A DNA stretch of 64,000 nt. It comes from Anaeramoeba flamelloides (taxonomy: Eukaryota > Metamonada > Anaeramoebidae). Every line of letters starts with the position of its first letter. Within the stretch, counting starts at the first letter, position 1. The stretch spans positions 11,284,001 through 11,348,000 of the forward strand of contig JANTQA010000023.1 in NCBI GenBank assembly GCA_027625915.1, in the 5' to 3' direction. A model generated the notes under the pieces. The model was not told the origin of the DNA, did not search any database, and saw only the letters and a program-made list of their open reading frames with translations. The position numbers were made by a program, and so were the translations under genes. Shown piece after piece: positions 10,230 through 22,418 of this stretch.

Positions 10230-12150
10230 AACATATAGTGTAATCATTTTATTTTTTGAAAGACAAAAGAAAAAATAAAATAATAATAATAATAAAGTTT
10301 ACCATAATTTTGAAATTTGGCTTATTCAAGTAAATAGTTGAAATGGTTTATTATTGTATGATCATAACATTCATTTGAGATTTAATCTTTGGTAAAAAAA
10401 ATGAAAAGAAAACATTTTTTATCTGATAAAAAAGCTCATATTTTTAATAAATTTTACTGTATTTTAAACCTCATAAACACTTGAAGATAATTATCCACAC
10501 TTGTAAACTTTTTCTAACCTATTTAATGGTGAAAAGAATTGTAAAATTGTTTTTTTTTTGTAAAGGTTAAGATATTTTTTTCAATTTTTACTAAAAAAAT
10601 AAAATTTTTTTCTTCATTTATTTGAATTTTGGAGAAAAACTTTTTTTTCGTGATCTTTAGCTTTTCTTTAAATTATTTTGATTTTAGTAACTTCAAAATA
10701 ATAAAAACGTTGTAAATATTTTTTTTTTTTTTTTTTTTCAATTTTTCTCAAAAATTTTTGGGTGATTGGTGAACAAAAATAATGAATAAAGAGCTAGTTT
10801 TAACAATATTCTATATAAATTGAGATATTTATATCCATTAAAACGAATTCTTTAAACAAACATTATGTCCGTATATTAAGGTATATATTATTCCGTGTGA
10901 GTAGTATTTTTAAAAATCAAAATGTATTTTACTCAAAAATGTAAAATTAGGTTTATAAAAGATAAAACCAATATAATATTGTTTATAATAAGATAAAGAA
11001 AATTCTTCACACTATATGATATGTATAAAAGAAATACATCCATTTGTGAAAAAAATTACAAAAATATCATATTTATAAATATGGTGACAATGTCAATGAA
11101 ACACAAATATGCAAATTGTCCAAGTTCTTTGGAAAGTAAAGATTGTTGATTGATATGATTTTTTAATTGTGGGTGATTTCATTTTGAAAGAAATCACATG
11201 GCCTCAATTTTCTTAAAGTTGTTTTGGGTTTTATAAGGTTTTTTTGTTTTTTTTCTAAACCATATTATGTCAAAAAAAAAAAAGAAAAGAAAAGAAAGAA
11301 AAAAATAAAAAAACAATTGAAAAGTATAATAAAAAGAAAAGAAAAGAACGGAAATTTAGAAAAAAAGAAAAGAAAAACAGAAAATTTGAGGAAATTGGAA
11401 AAAATGATTCTGATCAACAAATTGAATTTTTATTTTAAAAAGAATAAAGAATTAAATTCATCGAGATTTTTATCAAATTCGACAGTGAATCTGGGTTTTT
11501 TTTTTTTGAAAGTGTGAGTTAATTTAGTTTGTAGAAAAACTGATTTGGAATATCAATATTAAAAGTTCCTTTACCATCAAATAAAATTGAAAAATAAACG
11601 AAAAAAAAAAATAAATAAATTAAATTACTGTTTGTTATGCCCAGATACTATTTCTAAATTTTGTTGAATTCTTGGAAAGTGTTTTAAACAAGAATTAAAG
11701 ATGTGATCACTGAATTATAATTGAATTTATTGAAAGAAATTTAGATTTTTGATTTTATTGTTACCACCTTTACTTATAAAATTACTATATGCCCTTGAAT
11801 TATTCCATTGAATAAATTTCTGAAATTGAAATAGAATAATATATTTTGTAATTGAAAAATAATTTCATTCAAAAAGGGGATTTTTCTTACAATAACAGTT
11901 GTTTATATAAAACCTAAAATTAAAAATCCTTTTCTTGCTGTATTTTTTACAAATGTACGATTCTAAAATGTTCATATAAAAAAATAAAAAAGAAAAATCA
12001 AACAATAAATAATTATTAAAAGAATTTAGTTTCTTGTTTTATTTTATTTTTCAAAATAAGATAAAAAATTAATAGAATTTAATCATAAATTTCAAAAGGT
12101 TATAAAAAAGTGTTTGTAGTTTTCTTTGGTTGAACCAACTTTTAAATAGA
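10230..12150. other. Intergenic AT-rich region, no gene seen
   Basis: No protein-like frame was found. The open frame at 11224-11517 is Lys-rich translation of an A-rich tract and has no family features. Long homopolymer tracts occur near 10720-10738 (T) and 11270-11300 (A). Confidence 0.5.
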
Positions 12151-13587
12151 TTATAATAAGTTACAAAGACCACCTTTCTTTTTTGCTGGTTTTTTCTTGG
12201 TATTTCCACCTTCCTTGGTTTCTTCTGGTTCAAGTTTTTTTTTTTTCCAGGTTCGTAAGATTCTTACTAATCCCTCAAAAGCTTCGGTAACATTTAAGCC
12301 GGTGAGTGCAGATCTTTAAATTTTAAAATAATTAAAAAAGAAATCCAAAAAGGATTTTTGTAATTAATAAAAAAAATAAATTAAAAAGAAAAAATCGAAA
12401 AAATTTAAAAAAGAAAAGAAAAAAGCGTACGTATCAAAGTATTTGCTTGAGAATTCTTTAGCTAACTCTTCACCTGTTTCGCCTTCAATTTGTCTTTCAT
12501 CAGTAAGATCTTTTTTAATAATTTTTTTGTTGTTGTTTGTTAATTAACGAATTGTCAAGCAAATCCAAAAAAGGATGAAAGTTATTTTGAAAGAATTGAA
12601 TTAAGAGTCATTGACGAGTTTTACATTTTGAATGTTTTACAAAAAAGGGTTTTTCAAAAATTTTTCTTGTTTTCTGAAAAAAAAGAGAAAATCAAGATTT
12701 TTTGAAAATTAATCGCTGTACAAAAAAAAAAAAAAAAACAAACAAACCTGCTTTGTTTCCAAGGGTTACTGTAGGAGTGTCCCCTGCATTTTTGGCTTGT
12801 CTAATTGCAGTATGGAATTCCCGAGCTTCTTGGAGACTTGATTGTGAAATTACACTAAACACTACAAGAAATCCTTCTCCTTCTTTCAAGTACTATTATG
12901 GTTTGGTCGTTTTTTCACACACAACATCAAAAAAAAAAAAAAAAAACAATAAAAAAAAAGAAAAAAGAAAAAAGAAAAAAGCGAAGGCAAAAAAAAAAAA
13001 TATAATAAAGAACCAGAAAATGGAAGAAAAAATTTAGTAATAATTCGATCCTTTCCGTTTGTTTAACTCAAAAAAATTAAAAGGTTTGATTAGTACCTTG
13101 TCTCTCACTGTTCTGTATTCTTCTTGACCAGCCGTGTCAAGAATTTCAAGCATACAGGCTTTGTCATCAACAATAACCATTTTTCTGTAATTTTCTTCGA
13201 TAGTTGGATCTTTTGAGTTTCGTTTTGAGGAGTGTAATTAAAGATTGGTGTCAAGGATTTTTTTTTTTTTTTTGGTTAAAAAAGTTGTTAAAAATTTTTT
13301 TTGTAAATGGTTTTTGGAAAAATCAAGAAATTTAAAAAAAAAAAAACAAACCATAGTCCTCAATAAATTTCCCCTGTAAATACCTAATGACCAAACAAGA
13401 TTTTCCAACTATAAAAGTAGGCAATTTTTTTTTTTTTTGATGTGGATTAACGTTAATTCGCTATCAACAGAAAGTTTTGTAAAAAATGCTTTGGTTGGGA
13501 AGCCTTGAAAAAAGAACAAAAAAAAAAAGAAGGATATATACCAGAACCACCTCCAACAATTACAAGTCTATGTCTTTCTTCGGTCAT
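12151..13587 (-). CDS. Ras-family small GTPase with CAAX box, six exons
   Basis: Exons on the minus strand are 13587-13542, 13408-13352, 13209-13097, 12892-12748, 12509-12431 and 12313-12151. All joins keep phase and give 200 residues. The GTPase motifs are in order: P-loop GGGSVGKS (residues 12-19), switch [13 protein letters not shown], switch [10 protein letters not shown], base-recognition NKAD and SAL near residue 150. The tail is Lys-rich and ends CNLL, a CAAX box whose final Leu predicts geranylgeranylation; it implies membrane attachment aided by the basic tract. The effector loop and DTAGQEEY place it in the Ras/Rap branch rather than Rab or Rho. The position equivalent to human H-Ras Gly13 is Ser15 here, while the Gly12 and Gln61 equivalents are kept. 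Introns are 117-238 bp with GT..AG ends. Regulators and effectors are not in the window. Confidence 0.95.
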
Positions 13588-14777
13588 TTAAAAAATAATA
13601 AAAAGTTATTAATAATAAAAAATGAAATTGACAAATCATTTTTTGTTGTTTTACAAATTTAAGTTCACACTCAAACTCATAAACGAATTAAAAGGAACCT
13701 AAATCAAATACTATAGAATTTATTTCGATTTAATTGATTTCGAAACTCATTTGATGTTGAATTATTTTCTGAATACTGAAAAATCAAATGGAAAAAAATC
13801 TTGAACACTCTTGAGATCAAAAAGAGTGGATCTACTGAAGTTAAAAAATCTAATAAGGCTAAAATTTATTTTTATTAAATCTAAAATTATTTATTTTTTT
13901 TCAATAAAAGTTCTGTTGTTTTGAAACGAGGAGAGTTTTTTAAAACCCTTTCAAGTTTTATGTTTTGTCAAAGTATTAACTTTGTAGGAACTAAAACTAT
14001 TTTTAAGTTTTCAAATTTCGTAAAGTGAGGACTTCAACTTTAGAGGAGATTACAGAAGATGGTGTTTGAAGGAAAGTACTATTTTTTCAACATTTCACAA
14101 TTTTAAAAAACAAAACTTGAAAAAACCTATCATTTTGTCAATTTCACGAGAAAAAACTCACTTTTTGAAAAAGTTTTGAGGATCGTGAAAAAAATTATTT
14201 TCTTTTTCTTTTCAAAATTGGATTAAATTATTTTTCTTGATTTCCTACCATTTGAAGTAAACTCAGTCAAAAATTTAAGTCTTGATTTGATATGTAGGAG
14301 AGTAATTTAATCTACAACTGGGAGTTAGCGTTCTTGATATCAGTAATTTGATACAGTTTTTCCAAGTCTACTGTGGATTTAAAAATCTATATCAACATCA
14401 AAATTTGATATTAAAAAAATTTCACCCTAGCATTGGAACAGCTGTAAAACCAGGAGAATGAGGTAAAACTCGTTTTTTTATTCTTGATTTTTATTTATAA
14501 CGAGAGTTTTTGTAGATCTTCTAATGACTCATATGTTAATTGTTGAGTATTGAAAAAAATACCCAACAAAATTTTTTATTGTTAATATATGGAAAATTGT
14601 TATGTTATTTTCTTTATTTAAAATAAAATCCCTTTTTTATGAATTAAATTTTAATTTTTACATCTCACCAATGTATTAGAATGGTGATTAATTAAATTAC
14701 ACTTGTTCAAAAAAATACCCAATCAATCGAAAAATGAGAATTAATTTTTAATTTTCCAAACTCTAGAATACAAGATC
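13588..14777. other. Spacer upstream of the Ras gene
   Basis: No coding signal was seen. The first ~100 bp upstream of the Ras ATG would hold its promoter, but no motif is recognisable. The stretch ends where the left arm of a large inverted repeat begins. Confidence 0.45.
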
Positions 14778-15180
14778 ATGAAAAAATTTTTTCAAAAAAA
14801 AATTTAATATTTGCTAATTTTTCACTTTTTGATAACCTCACTTTAGAATAAATACTATTGGTTAATAAAAGATCCTTAATCAATGAAATATTTTTAAAGA
14901 TATTTTACAATTTAAATTGAAAAATCCAATTTTCCAGGTTTGATTCAGATTTTTTTCAAATTTAATAGTAAAAAAAATTGAATACTGTTATTTTCACAGT
15001 TAAGAGGTTATAATCATATATTTTCAAAGGATTTTAAATTTAAAAAATATCTTACAAATGGATAACCAATTATTTTGATGATTCCGGAATTATTTATTTC
15101 TTAAATTAAAAAAAACCTAGCCTCTCTACGGCACTTGATGGATATTTCTGTTAGATTTTTTTTAATTTTTGAAATAAACA
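14778..15180. repeat. Left arm of a large inverted repeat pair
   Basis: About 300-400 bp that reappear, reverse-complemented, at about 19090-19597. The best-matched blocks are ACTATTGGTTAATAAAA, AAGATATTTTACAATTTAAA, AAAATCCAATTTTCCAGGTT, GATTCAGATTTTTTTC and, more weakly, an AACCTAG-containing stretch near 15117. It encloses the IBR zinc-finger gene together with the right arm. Confidence 0.75.
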
Positions 15181-15203
15181 GAAAATTTCTTAAATTTTCA
15201 GTC

Positions 15204-15354
15204 TACAGACAGTTCCACTTTTAAGGCAAAAAATTTGTAATTTTTTTTTTACAATTTATTTTACTAGAATCTGAATTTTGTACTTTAATTTGAGATTTTT
15301 ATTACGCCTTAAATTCCGTTGAAAGTTTGTGCCTTAAAAGTAGAACTGACTGTA
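15204..15354. mobile_element. Palindromic MITE (family 3), copy 2, shortened
   Basis: Begins TACAGACAGTTCCACTTTT and ends AAAAGTAGAACTGACTGTA. It is ~151 bp instead of ~198: the inner part of the left arm, with two of the three AAGGCACAAA motifs, is missing. The TA at each end is kept. It lies just inside the left arm of the large inverted repeat. Confidence 0.8.
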
Positions 15355-16702
15355 TTACAAAAAGTAAAAAAAAAAGACCGTTCGATTTTCCAAAATTTAA
15401 AAGAATTAAGTAAAATCAAAGATTATTCTCTATTCTTTTGAATTCTGGAAAAGCTCGGCAATTTACGGATACTCTCAATAATTGCCATCGGTGACCCCCC
15501 CCCCCTTTTTTTATTTATTTATTTCACCCACATAAAATGATTGATATCAATTAAGCCATTTCCAAAAAAGAGGGGCAAATTTATTTTAAAATAGATTTAT
15601 TAAACCCAATCTTTAAAAAAGTATTTCAACATTAAAAATCATTAAATAAGGTTTATATATCATTGGGAATAATTCAATTTGTTTCTTAGTATATTATTAT
15701 ATAAATAAAAGATATTAAGGTGTTTGATCTTGATTTTGTGTGATATTTTTTCTAGGTGAACATTGTGTTAATTATTTTCTTTTTGATCAATAAAAACTTT
15801 TTTATAACTTTTTTGATCTCAACAAATTTTCAAATAGAATTGAAAACATATAGCCGCATTTGGTTGTTGAAAAAATCATTTGTATCCATTCCACATTTTC
15901 AGTTTTTTTATTGAAATTTGCTGTAAACCGTTTTCACCAAAAAAGTGCTTTTTTTTTTTTCCTTTTTTGGCAATATTTAAACTAAGACATTTTGAATTAA
16001 ATACATGACTAATTGGTTCAATCGGTATCAATATTAAACTTAATTTGGTATTGTCAATAAATGAATACCTCCACCAAAAAAGAGGATTTTTTATAAAATT
16101 TAAAAAAAAATGTCTTACTTTTTTCGAAATACCTTATTTGAACCAATTTTTTTTATGTTTTTTAAAATTTATTTTTCTGAATTTGACTTATTATTCTCTA
16201 TAATCAATTGTGGAAAGAAATCTAATTTTACTATATTAAAAAAAATCATGAAAAAATCATCTTCATTTTAAAAAGTTGATTTTTTTTTGTTTTGTGAAGG
16301 ATACTAAACATCCCCCCTCTCAGTTCATGGGTAGAGAACCCCCAAGTTAATGCTTTTTTACTGTGGTTCAAATAACTCTGATTTGGGTTAATACAAGTTA
16401 AATCTACTAAACAGATTTATTTTTCCAACTTGGAATTTCCAATTTTTTCTTTACATGTAAGTGTCTTCTGACAACTAACAAAGACCTTCCTATATTTAAA
16501 TGTGAAATTACAAACCTTTTCTTTGAAAATTATATTAAAATAAAAAATATAACAGATTAGAATCTCAAAAACACAACCCAAAAAACATCAAAAGAAAAAT
16601 AAAGTCAAGTTAAAAAAAAAATAATTATTAGAAAAACAAAAATAAAAGCCAAATAAATTTTTGTAAAAGCATTTTTCAGAAAAAGTCATCCTGTTGGGGG
16701 TT
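15355..16702. other. AT-rich spacer downstream of the IBR gene
   Basis: No coding frame was seen. A ten-base C run lies near 15497-15506. The stretch around 15390-15450 resembles 18975-19035 in the same orientation (ATTCTTTTGAATT-like text), suggesting further repeat content. Confidence 0.4.
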
Positions 16703-17828
16703 TTAATTAAACATCCAACAATTTGTCCCTTCTGAATAATAATGATTCCAAATATCTTTTGACTTTACTCCCTTTTCACACATTCTACAAAAACAAGTGT
16801 TGCATTTCTCGCAAATCACAAGGGAAGCGGTTTCATTTTCAGCAATTTTAGAACGGTTGGTGCACCTACCATTGCCTCTAATACCTTCAACCTTCCCAAG
16901 ACCAGCTTTGATTTTTAAATTTAAGTTTTCTTCGAGTAGATCGTTTATTCTTTGGATGACTTCATAATTACCTTGATTTGAGACTTGAAAGTTTTCCTTT
17001 TCAAATTGTTTCTGAAGTTGTTTGTTTACTTGTTTTATTTGATCTTCCTGCCTATAGAGATCTTTTAAGGTAACTTTTAAGGAATTTTTTTTCTCTTGAT
17101 CTTCATTACTTACAATTTCTTCCATCTTTTTCTTTTCCTGTTTCTTCTTGTTTTCTTTTTCTTCTTCGTCCTCGTCCTCGTCTTGGTTTGAATTTTCATC
17201 TGAATAATCAGATCCAATGTCTTCGTCAGCATTATCGGCATTATCAGCATTTTCATTACTAATCCCTCCCTTTTTTAATAAGATTGCAACTTGGATTAGT
17301 CTTTCGTCTTGTTGGCTTAAGGAAACGGATGTTGTCTTTAAAAAACATTTCTCAAGATAGTTGATAAGCGAATTCCTTGATTCGTGCAAAATAAAGGCAG
17401 CCTTCTTATGTTCAGAAATTACATTGTTTGGGTTAAAGGTTACATACTTGGTAAACGCTTCTCCAAATCTTTCAAAAAACACAGTCACAGAATCGTCGCC
17501 TAAAGTTAAAATTGAAGACAAAATGGGATGGCTTTTGTTCTCGTTTTCAAGATACTCAACTATTAATCCGAAATTGACCACTCTTCTATCCACAGATTTT
17601 TAATTCAATTTTTGATTTGAATGCTGCTGAAGAGCGCAACATTGACTGAATGGTCAAGTGGTCAGAATAATTGTATTCATTACACGACAACACGATTTCA
17701 TCAACAAAGCTGTTTGTCAGCTCTTTCTCTTCAAAAAGTGCCAAGGAACCAGATAACGGGAAATAACTAAATGCCCCGTTGATGTTAAGATCTTTAAGGT
17801 TTTGAGTTCCTTGGATGGTAGGGAACAT
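16703..17828 (-). CDS. IBR-type zinc-finger protein (RBR E3-related), reading frame interrupted by one base
   Basis: Two frames on the minus strand form one gene. The first opens at the ATG ending at 17828 and runs about 80 codons. The second, about 296 codons, ends at 16703. They overlap near 17586-17605, where skipping one A of a five-A run would join them. Residues near the C-terminus read CTNRSK...VICEKCNTCFCRMCEKG...H...C, the spacing of an IBR (in-between-RING) zinc module, with one expected Cys absent. Before it come an acidic Asp/Glu/Lys-rich linker and a Gln-rich coiled stretch. RBR proteins are ubiquitin ligases, but I see no RING1 or RING2, so ligase activity is not supported. An alternative reading is a ~99-nt intron with donor GTGTAA and acceptor GATAG, but that stretch looks coding and lacks a T-rich tract. 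It may be a recent pseudogene, a sequencing error or a true shift. Confidence 0.65.
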
Positions 17829-19089
17829 TACAATTTAATTATTCAAAATAAGAATAGTTTTTGTACAACAAAAGTTTTTTGGTTCTTTTTGAGTTTAGTT
17901 GGCTCAAAAAAAAGAGAGAAAAAACAACAAAAAGAGAAAATAATAATAATTTAAGGGACATATTTATACTTGATTGTTCTCAGAGTAAAGTTAAATAAAA
18001 TTCCCACTAAACCTTTTTTTTTGTTTTCCTTTGAATTTAATACTTCTAATTTGTGGATAGATTAGTAAAGTTTTGAAATTTTTTTACAACTTTTGACCAA
18101 AATCACAATAGAAAGGTAGTACTTATACGTGTTGTTAAATAAACATTATAAAATGGTGATTAAACAAATTATAATATGTCATGTGGCTGCTTAAAACAAA
18201 CCTTCTATTATGATTGATTGATTGATTAATTGAAAGGTCTTTTCAAGTAAAAATGATTTATTTTCTGAAATAAAAACATGTTTGCACTTGAAATAATAGT
18301 TTGTACAATAAATAATTACCATTCTTTGATATATTTTTAAACTTATTTGTATTAGAAATATTTTTTACAAAATAGATCCTAAGATTACTGACATTTCAAG
18401 AATATGAAAAAATTAAAATTGAAAATTTCTAATTAGTCACAAGCAATACCTTAATTAACCTTTCATCATTAGTTAATAAAATTTATTTATACCATCAACA
18501 ACAACCCATATATTCAAAAATTTTGGGACATTTTATTTATTCCTCTTATATTGTAAGGTTTTCATAACCCCCAAGCAGAGGGAAAATAGGCATTTTGATA
18601 TTTAACTTTTTAAATAGATCTGTCAATGATTATTAGTTCAATTCAACGTTGAGATATTAATATAAATTCCAAATCAATTATAGTGTTAAAAACGATTTAA
18701 TTATCTCATAAATGTGAAATATATAAAAAAAAACAATCACTAATAATAAATATAATATTACTCTGGTTATCCAGATATCAATAAAAAGAAGAATAAATAA
18801 TTATTTAATAATTTTCTTATAAAAGATAGAAAATTTAACAAACCTTCCCTTAGTTCTCCGGGTTGCAAAAGAATATAGTAAAAGCATATATTTTATCCAA
18901 TTCTTTCAAATTAAGAAAAAATTAAAAAAAGGTATATTAAGTGTTGTCAAGTGCAGAATAGTACCTAGCTTTTTCAAAATTCAAAAAATTGAGTAAAAAC
19001 TTTGATTGTTCTATATTCTTTTAAATTTATAGTAAAGGTAACGAAAGTGTCAATCAAGCGTCCTAAAGTGCCCATGTATTTTTTATTTT
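17829..19089. other. Spacer upstream of the IBR gene
   Basis: No gene was seen. The stretch 17829-18000 should contain the promoter; no motif was identified. It continues into the right arm of the inverted repeat. Confidence 0.45.
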
Positions 19090-19597
19090 AAGAAATAAAC
19101 CAAAATTTTATGAATTTTTCTGTGTATTACTAAAATTAAAAAAAAAAAAACGAGCTGGAGTGTCCTAGGTTTTTTTTACTTTTTGAAATAAACTGAAAAT
19201 TTATTTAATTTTCGATTTATTACAAAAATTAAAAAAAACATAATGGAAAATCAAAAAACAAAAAATTTTTTCCAATTTAAAAGAAAAATAATTCTTTATT
19301 AGTCAAAATAATTGATTCCCTATCTGAAATTTATTCATCAGATTTAAAATACTTTGAAAATATAATAAAATGACCTCTTAGCCGAGAAGAAACAATTTTT
19401 CTAATTTTTTTCTATTAAATTAGAAAAAAATCTGAATCAAACCTGGAAAATTGGATTTTTCAATTTAAATTGTAAAATATCTTAAAAAATAATTTTTTGA
19501 TCGTAATTTTTTATTAACCAATAGTGTTTATTCTAATTGAAGTTTTTAAAAAGTGTAAAATTACCAAATATTTAATTTGTTTTCGAAAATATTGTTT
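19090..19597. repeat. Right arm of a large inverted repeat pair
   Basis: The reverse complement of 14778-15180. It is best matched at 19300-19597, including AACCTGGAAAATTGGATTTT, TCAATTTAAATTGTAAAATA and AACCAATAGTGTTTATTC. The two arms lie ~4.8 kb apart end to end and enclose one gene. Confidence 0.75.
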
Positions 19598-19929
19598 TAA
19601 TAATTGTGGTAGCCTTACGTAACAATAAAAATTTTATAAAAGTGCTGGGTGTTTATACAAATTATGATATATTAATTATGACAAGACTCTAAAAAAGAGT
19701 TAGTAAAATCCATAACCAGAGTTTTATTATTTTTATTCAATTGTTTCTATTAAAATACTTTTTTAATCTTAATTGATTTTTTGAATTAAAAAAAAGAATC
19801 TCTTTTGGAATTTATGTTCCTGAATTCATATTCAACAAAAAGTTACCTAAAAAGGTTACGAATCTTGATAACGACAACATAATTATCTATTGTTGAATTT
19901 CTGTTCTTTAATTCAATTATTTGAAAATT

Positions 19930-20113
19930 TGTGCCTTACTGGTATTTTACTTTTAAATGGGATTTTTTTTCACTTCATTTTCAATTTCTCTTTTTTAAGA
20001 GAAGAGACCCAAATTGTAACGTAATTTCTTTGAGAACTGTATTTATTCAAAAAAAATATGGAAAAGGAAGTGAAAATTCTTTCCCATTTAGAATTCAAAT
20101 ACCAGTATAGTTC
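19930..20113. mobile_element. Family 7 short inverted-repeat element, copy 1
   Basis: About 185 bp with ~40-bp terminal inverted repeats. The left end is ACTGGTATTTTACTTTTAAA then TGGGA; the right end is the complement of ACTGGTATTTGAATTCTAAA then TGGGA. A related copy starts at 35154 with ACTGGTATTTGAATTATAAA. Non-coding. It lies ~160 bp upstream of the SPX start codon, so it could affect that promoter. Confidence 0.6.
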
Positions 20114-20272
20114 ACTTAATGTAAAAAGATTACAAAACCTTCCTTTTGTCTACTTTACTGAAAAAGTATCTAATTTCTAACAACTTTGATTTGGTTTGAA
20201 CCTTACAAAGAATCATTTTTTTCTTGATTGAAACCCAACCTAGTTTTTTTTATTTTTTATTTAAAACAAACA

Positions 20273-21214
20273 ATGACTTTCAATGAAATATTTTACAAAT
20301 ACCAAAAATCCAGATGGCCAGAATATTTTCTAAAGTATGCAGAGTTGAAAAAGACAATTAATGAAATTAGTTATGCAAAACAAAAACAAAGTACTTTCAC
20401 TCATTTTCAAACACCTAAAAAACGGAAAGGATATTTATTTTAAAAAGCCTTCTTCTTCTTTTTTTTTTTTTACTTTTTTTTTGTCCTCCCAGAGCCAGCA
20501 CTAAACAACAAGTTTTTCAAAGATCTCGACAAACAACTTTCCAACGTCAACAAATTTTATCTTTTCAAAGAACAAGAGTTAATTAAGAATTTCCCCTTTG
20601 CAGTAAAGTATAATGATCGGGATGTGTTGGTGAAAAAAGGAACCGACGAACCAATTCGATTCCGGTTAAATGCATATAAGGTTGAATTGGGATCGTTTTA
20701 CTGCGATCTTCGTGATTTAAAAACCTTCCAACAATTAAATTTCCGAGCAGCAAGAAAGTTAATGAAAAAGCACAAAACCTTTTCTGGCCTGAAACTTGCT
20801 GACAAAAAATGGCTTGAAATCAAACAATTAGGATTTAACAAATCTCCAAATATCGATAAACTTTTTAAGAATACTCTTGTAATTATTTCCTTTTCTTTTC
20901 TTTTCTTTTCTTTCTTCAGATTTTCTTTTCTTTTTTAACTTTTTCTTTTCTTTTCTTTTCTTTTCTTTTCTTTCTCCAAAAAACTTTTTTATTTAAATTT
21001 TTTAATTGTCTTTGAAAAGGTTGTTTATTCATACGTGTTCACAAAAAAAAACCCAGACAAGGCTAAAAAAGAATTAGAAGAATATAGAGTCAATTTAACA
21101 AGAAAACAAAATGGGCTCAGTACCAAAAAACCAAGAAACTCCCAGGCATTAGATATCTGGGATCAAATCTCCAAACTTGATAATTCTCAAAATCAAGACG
21201 AAGAAGAGGATTAA
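20273..21214 (+). CDS. SPX-domain protein
   Basis: Three exons (20273-20390, 20493-20878, 21020-21214) give 232 residues with all joins in phase. The N-terminus has the SPX start pattern (WPEYFLKYAELKKTINEI). The middle has LDKQLSNVNKFYLFKEQE, the second SPX block, and residues 121-134 read LNFRAARKLMKKHK, matching the third SPX block, whose Lys residues bind inositol pyrophosphates in known family members. The SPX domain senses phosphate status. Here it fills almost the whole protein: there is no EXS, VTC, ring or transporter domain after it, only an acidic tail (DEEED). The protein may therefore regulate a partner, as stand-alone plant SPX proteins do, but that is inference. Intron 2 contains a CTTTT microsatellite. 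The start at 20273 was chosen because it is the first ATG matching SPX. Confidence 0.88.
20888..20982 (+). repeat. CTTTT microsatellite in SPX intron 2
   Basis: Tandem TTTTC/CTTTT units with a few breaks, filling most of the 141-bp intron and serving as an extended pyrimidine tract before its acceptor. Confidence 0.85.
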
Positions 21215-22418
21215 AATAACCCTGAATTAATTTATCCATTCTCTTATTCTTTATTATGATCATTTGGTACTTATTCTTTTTCCAAATCTTTTTTTGCTGA
21301 TCTTTTTAAACAACATTTAAATTTTGCACTTTGTTTTCCTTCTCATTTATTAGAACCATTTGTTATTCTTAAGAAAAATAATTTCATTTCAGATTTTAAG
21401 GAAATGGTTTTATTCTTAATAAAGTGATTTTTGACAAGTGTGAATTTAAATTTTATATAGCCGGTTTTAATTAACAAACTAAAATTTATAAAAACATAAA
21501 AATTAAATAGAGTATTTAATTCCTTTTTTTTTTTTGCTTTTATATTTTTGCTTCTTTTGGAAACAATCAACCAAAAACCAATTCAACTTTTGAAGGCCTT
21601 TGTTATGAATTTTGAAAATTGAGATCAAGAACTAAGAGTAATCCACACATCGCACCCCAATACAAAGAACAAATTCAAATGAAAGAAAAGAATACAATCA
21701 TTTCAGTACATTAACTTAATGAATTGAAAATGATAATCCAAAAACATTGGGAAATAAATTTTAATCTAAATGATGTTATATACATTTTTTTTTAAAACCT
21801 ATTTTATAATAGTAGCATGATGACTAGTGTATAATCTAAAATATTAAATTTACTTGATTTTAACAAATAATATCCCAAAAAGTTCGTCATTTTAGCTGAA
21901 TGTAAAAAGATGTCAATTAAAAAGTGTATTTTTCTAAATATGTTTTAAGGGTTATACAGAACATGAAAAAATCTTAAAGGCTAGTAATTAAGCTTTTTGA
22001 AAATTTCTGTTTGTTTGTATCTAATCCCAAAGAAAATTTATTAATAATTGAGAAAATTGAAAATTTTTAATTTAAACAGAAACAATTTTCAAGAATTCAA
22101 GTCAAATCTTTACCCTCATTTCAAGATTGATCTTTGAAATTCATTTATATTTTATCTTCTAGTGGTTTTCCCTAAATTGGTTTTGATATTAATAATTATA
22201 CACTTTGATTTTATATTAAGTTTGGGTATTTTGTGATTTATATAAAAATTATTAACTATTCTGGAATCATTTGTTCGTCAATATACAAATTGGTTGATTA
22301 TTCTTTTTTTTTTTTTTTTTTTATCTTTTTACAATCATTTTTTATTTCTTTATTATGAAAATAATATAATTTTGTTTTTTTTTTCAACATAACAATTGGA
22401 TTAAATAGAAACTACAAA
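21215..22418. other. AT-rich spacer, no gene seen
   Basis: Downstream flank of the SPX gene with T-rich stretches. No protein-like frame and no recognised repeat, apart from a T run near 22303-22321. Confidence 0.45.

Noticed and set aside
12702-13037. Plus-strand 111-codon frame
   Set aside because: It is antisense to Ras exon 4 plus an A-rich intron.
16703-17828. Complete RBR ubiquitin ligase
   Set aside because: Only an IBR-like zinc pattern is visible, with one ligand Cys missing and no RING1 or catalytic RING2.
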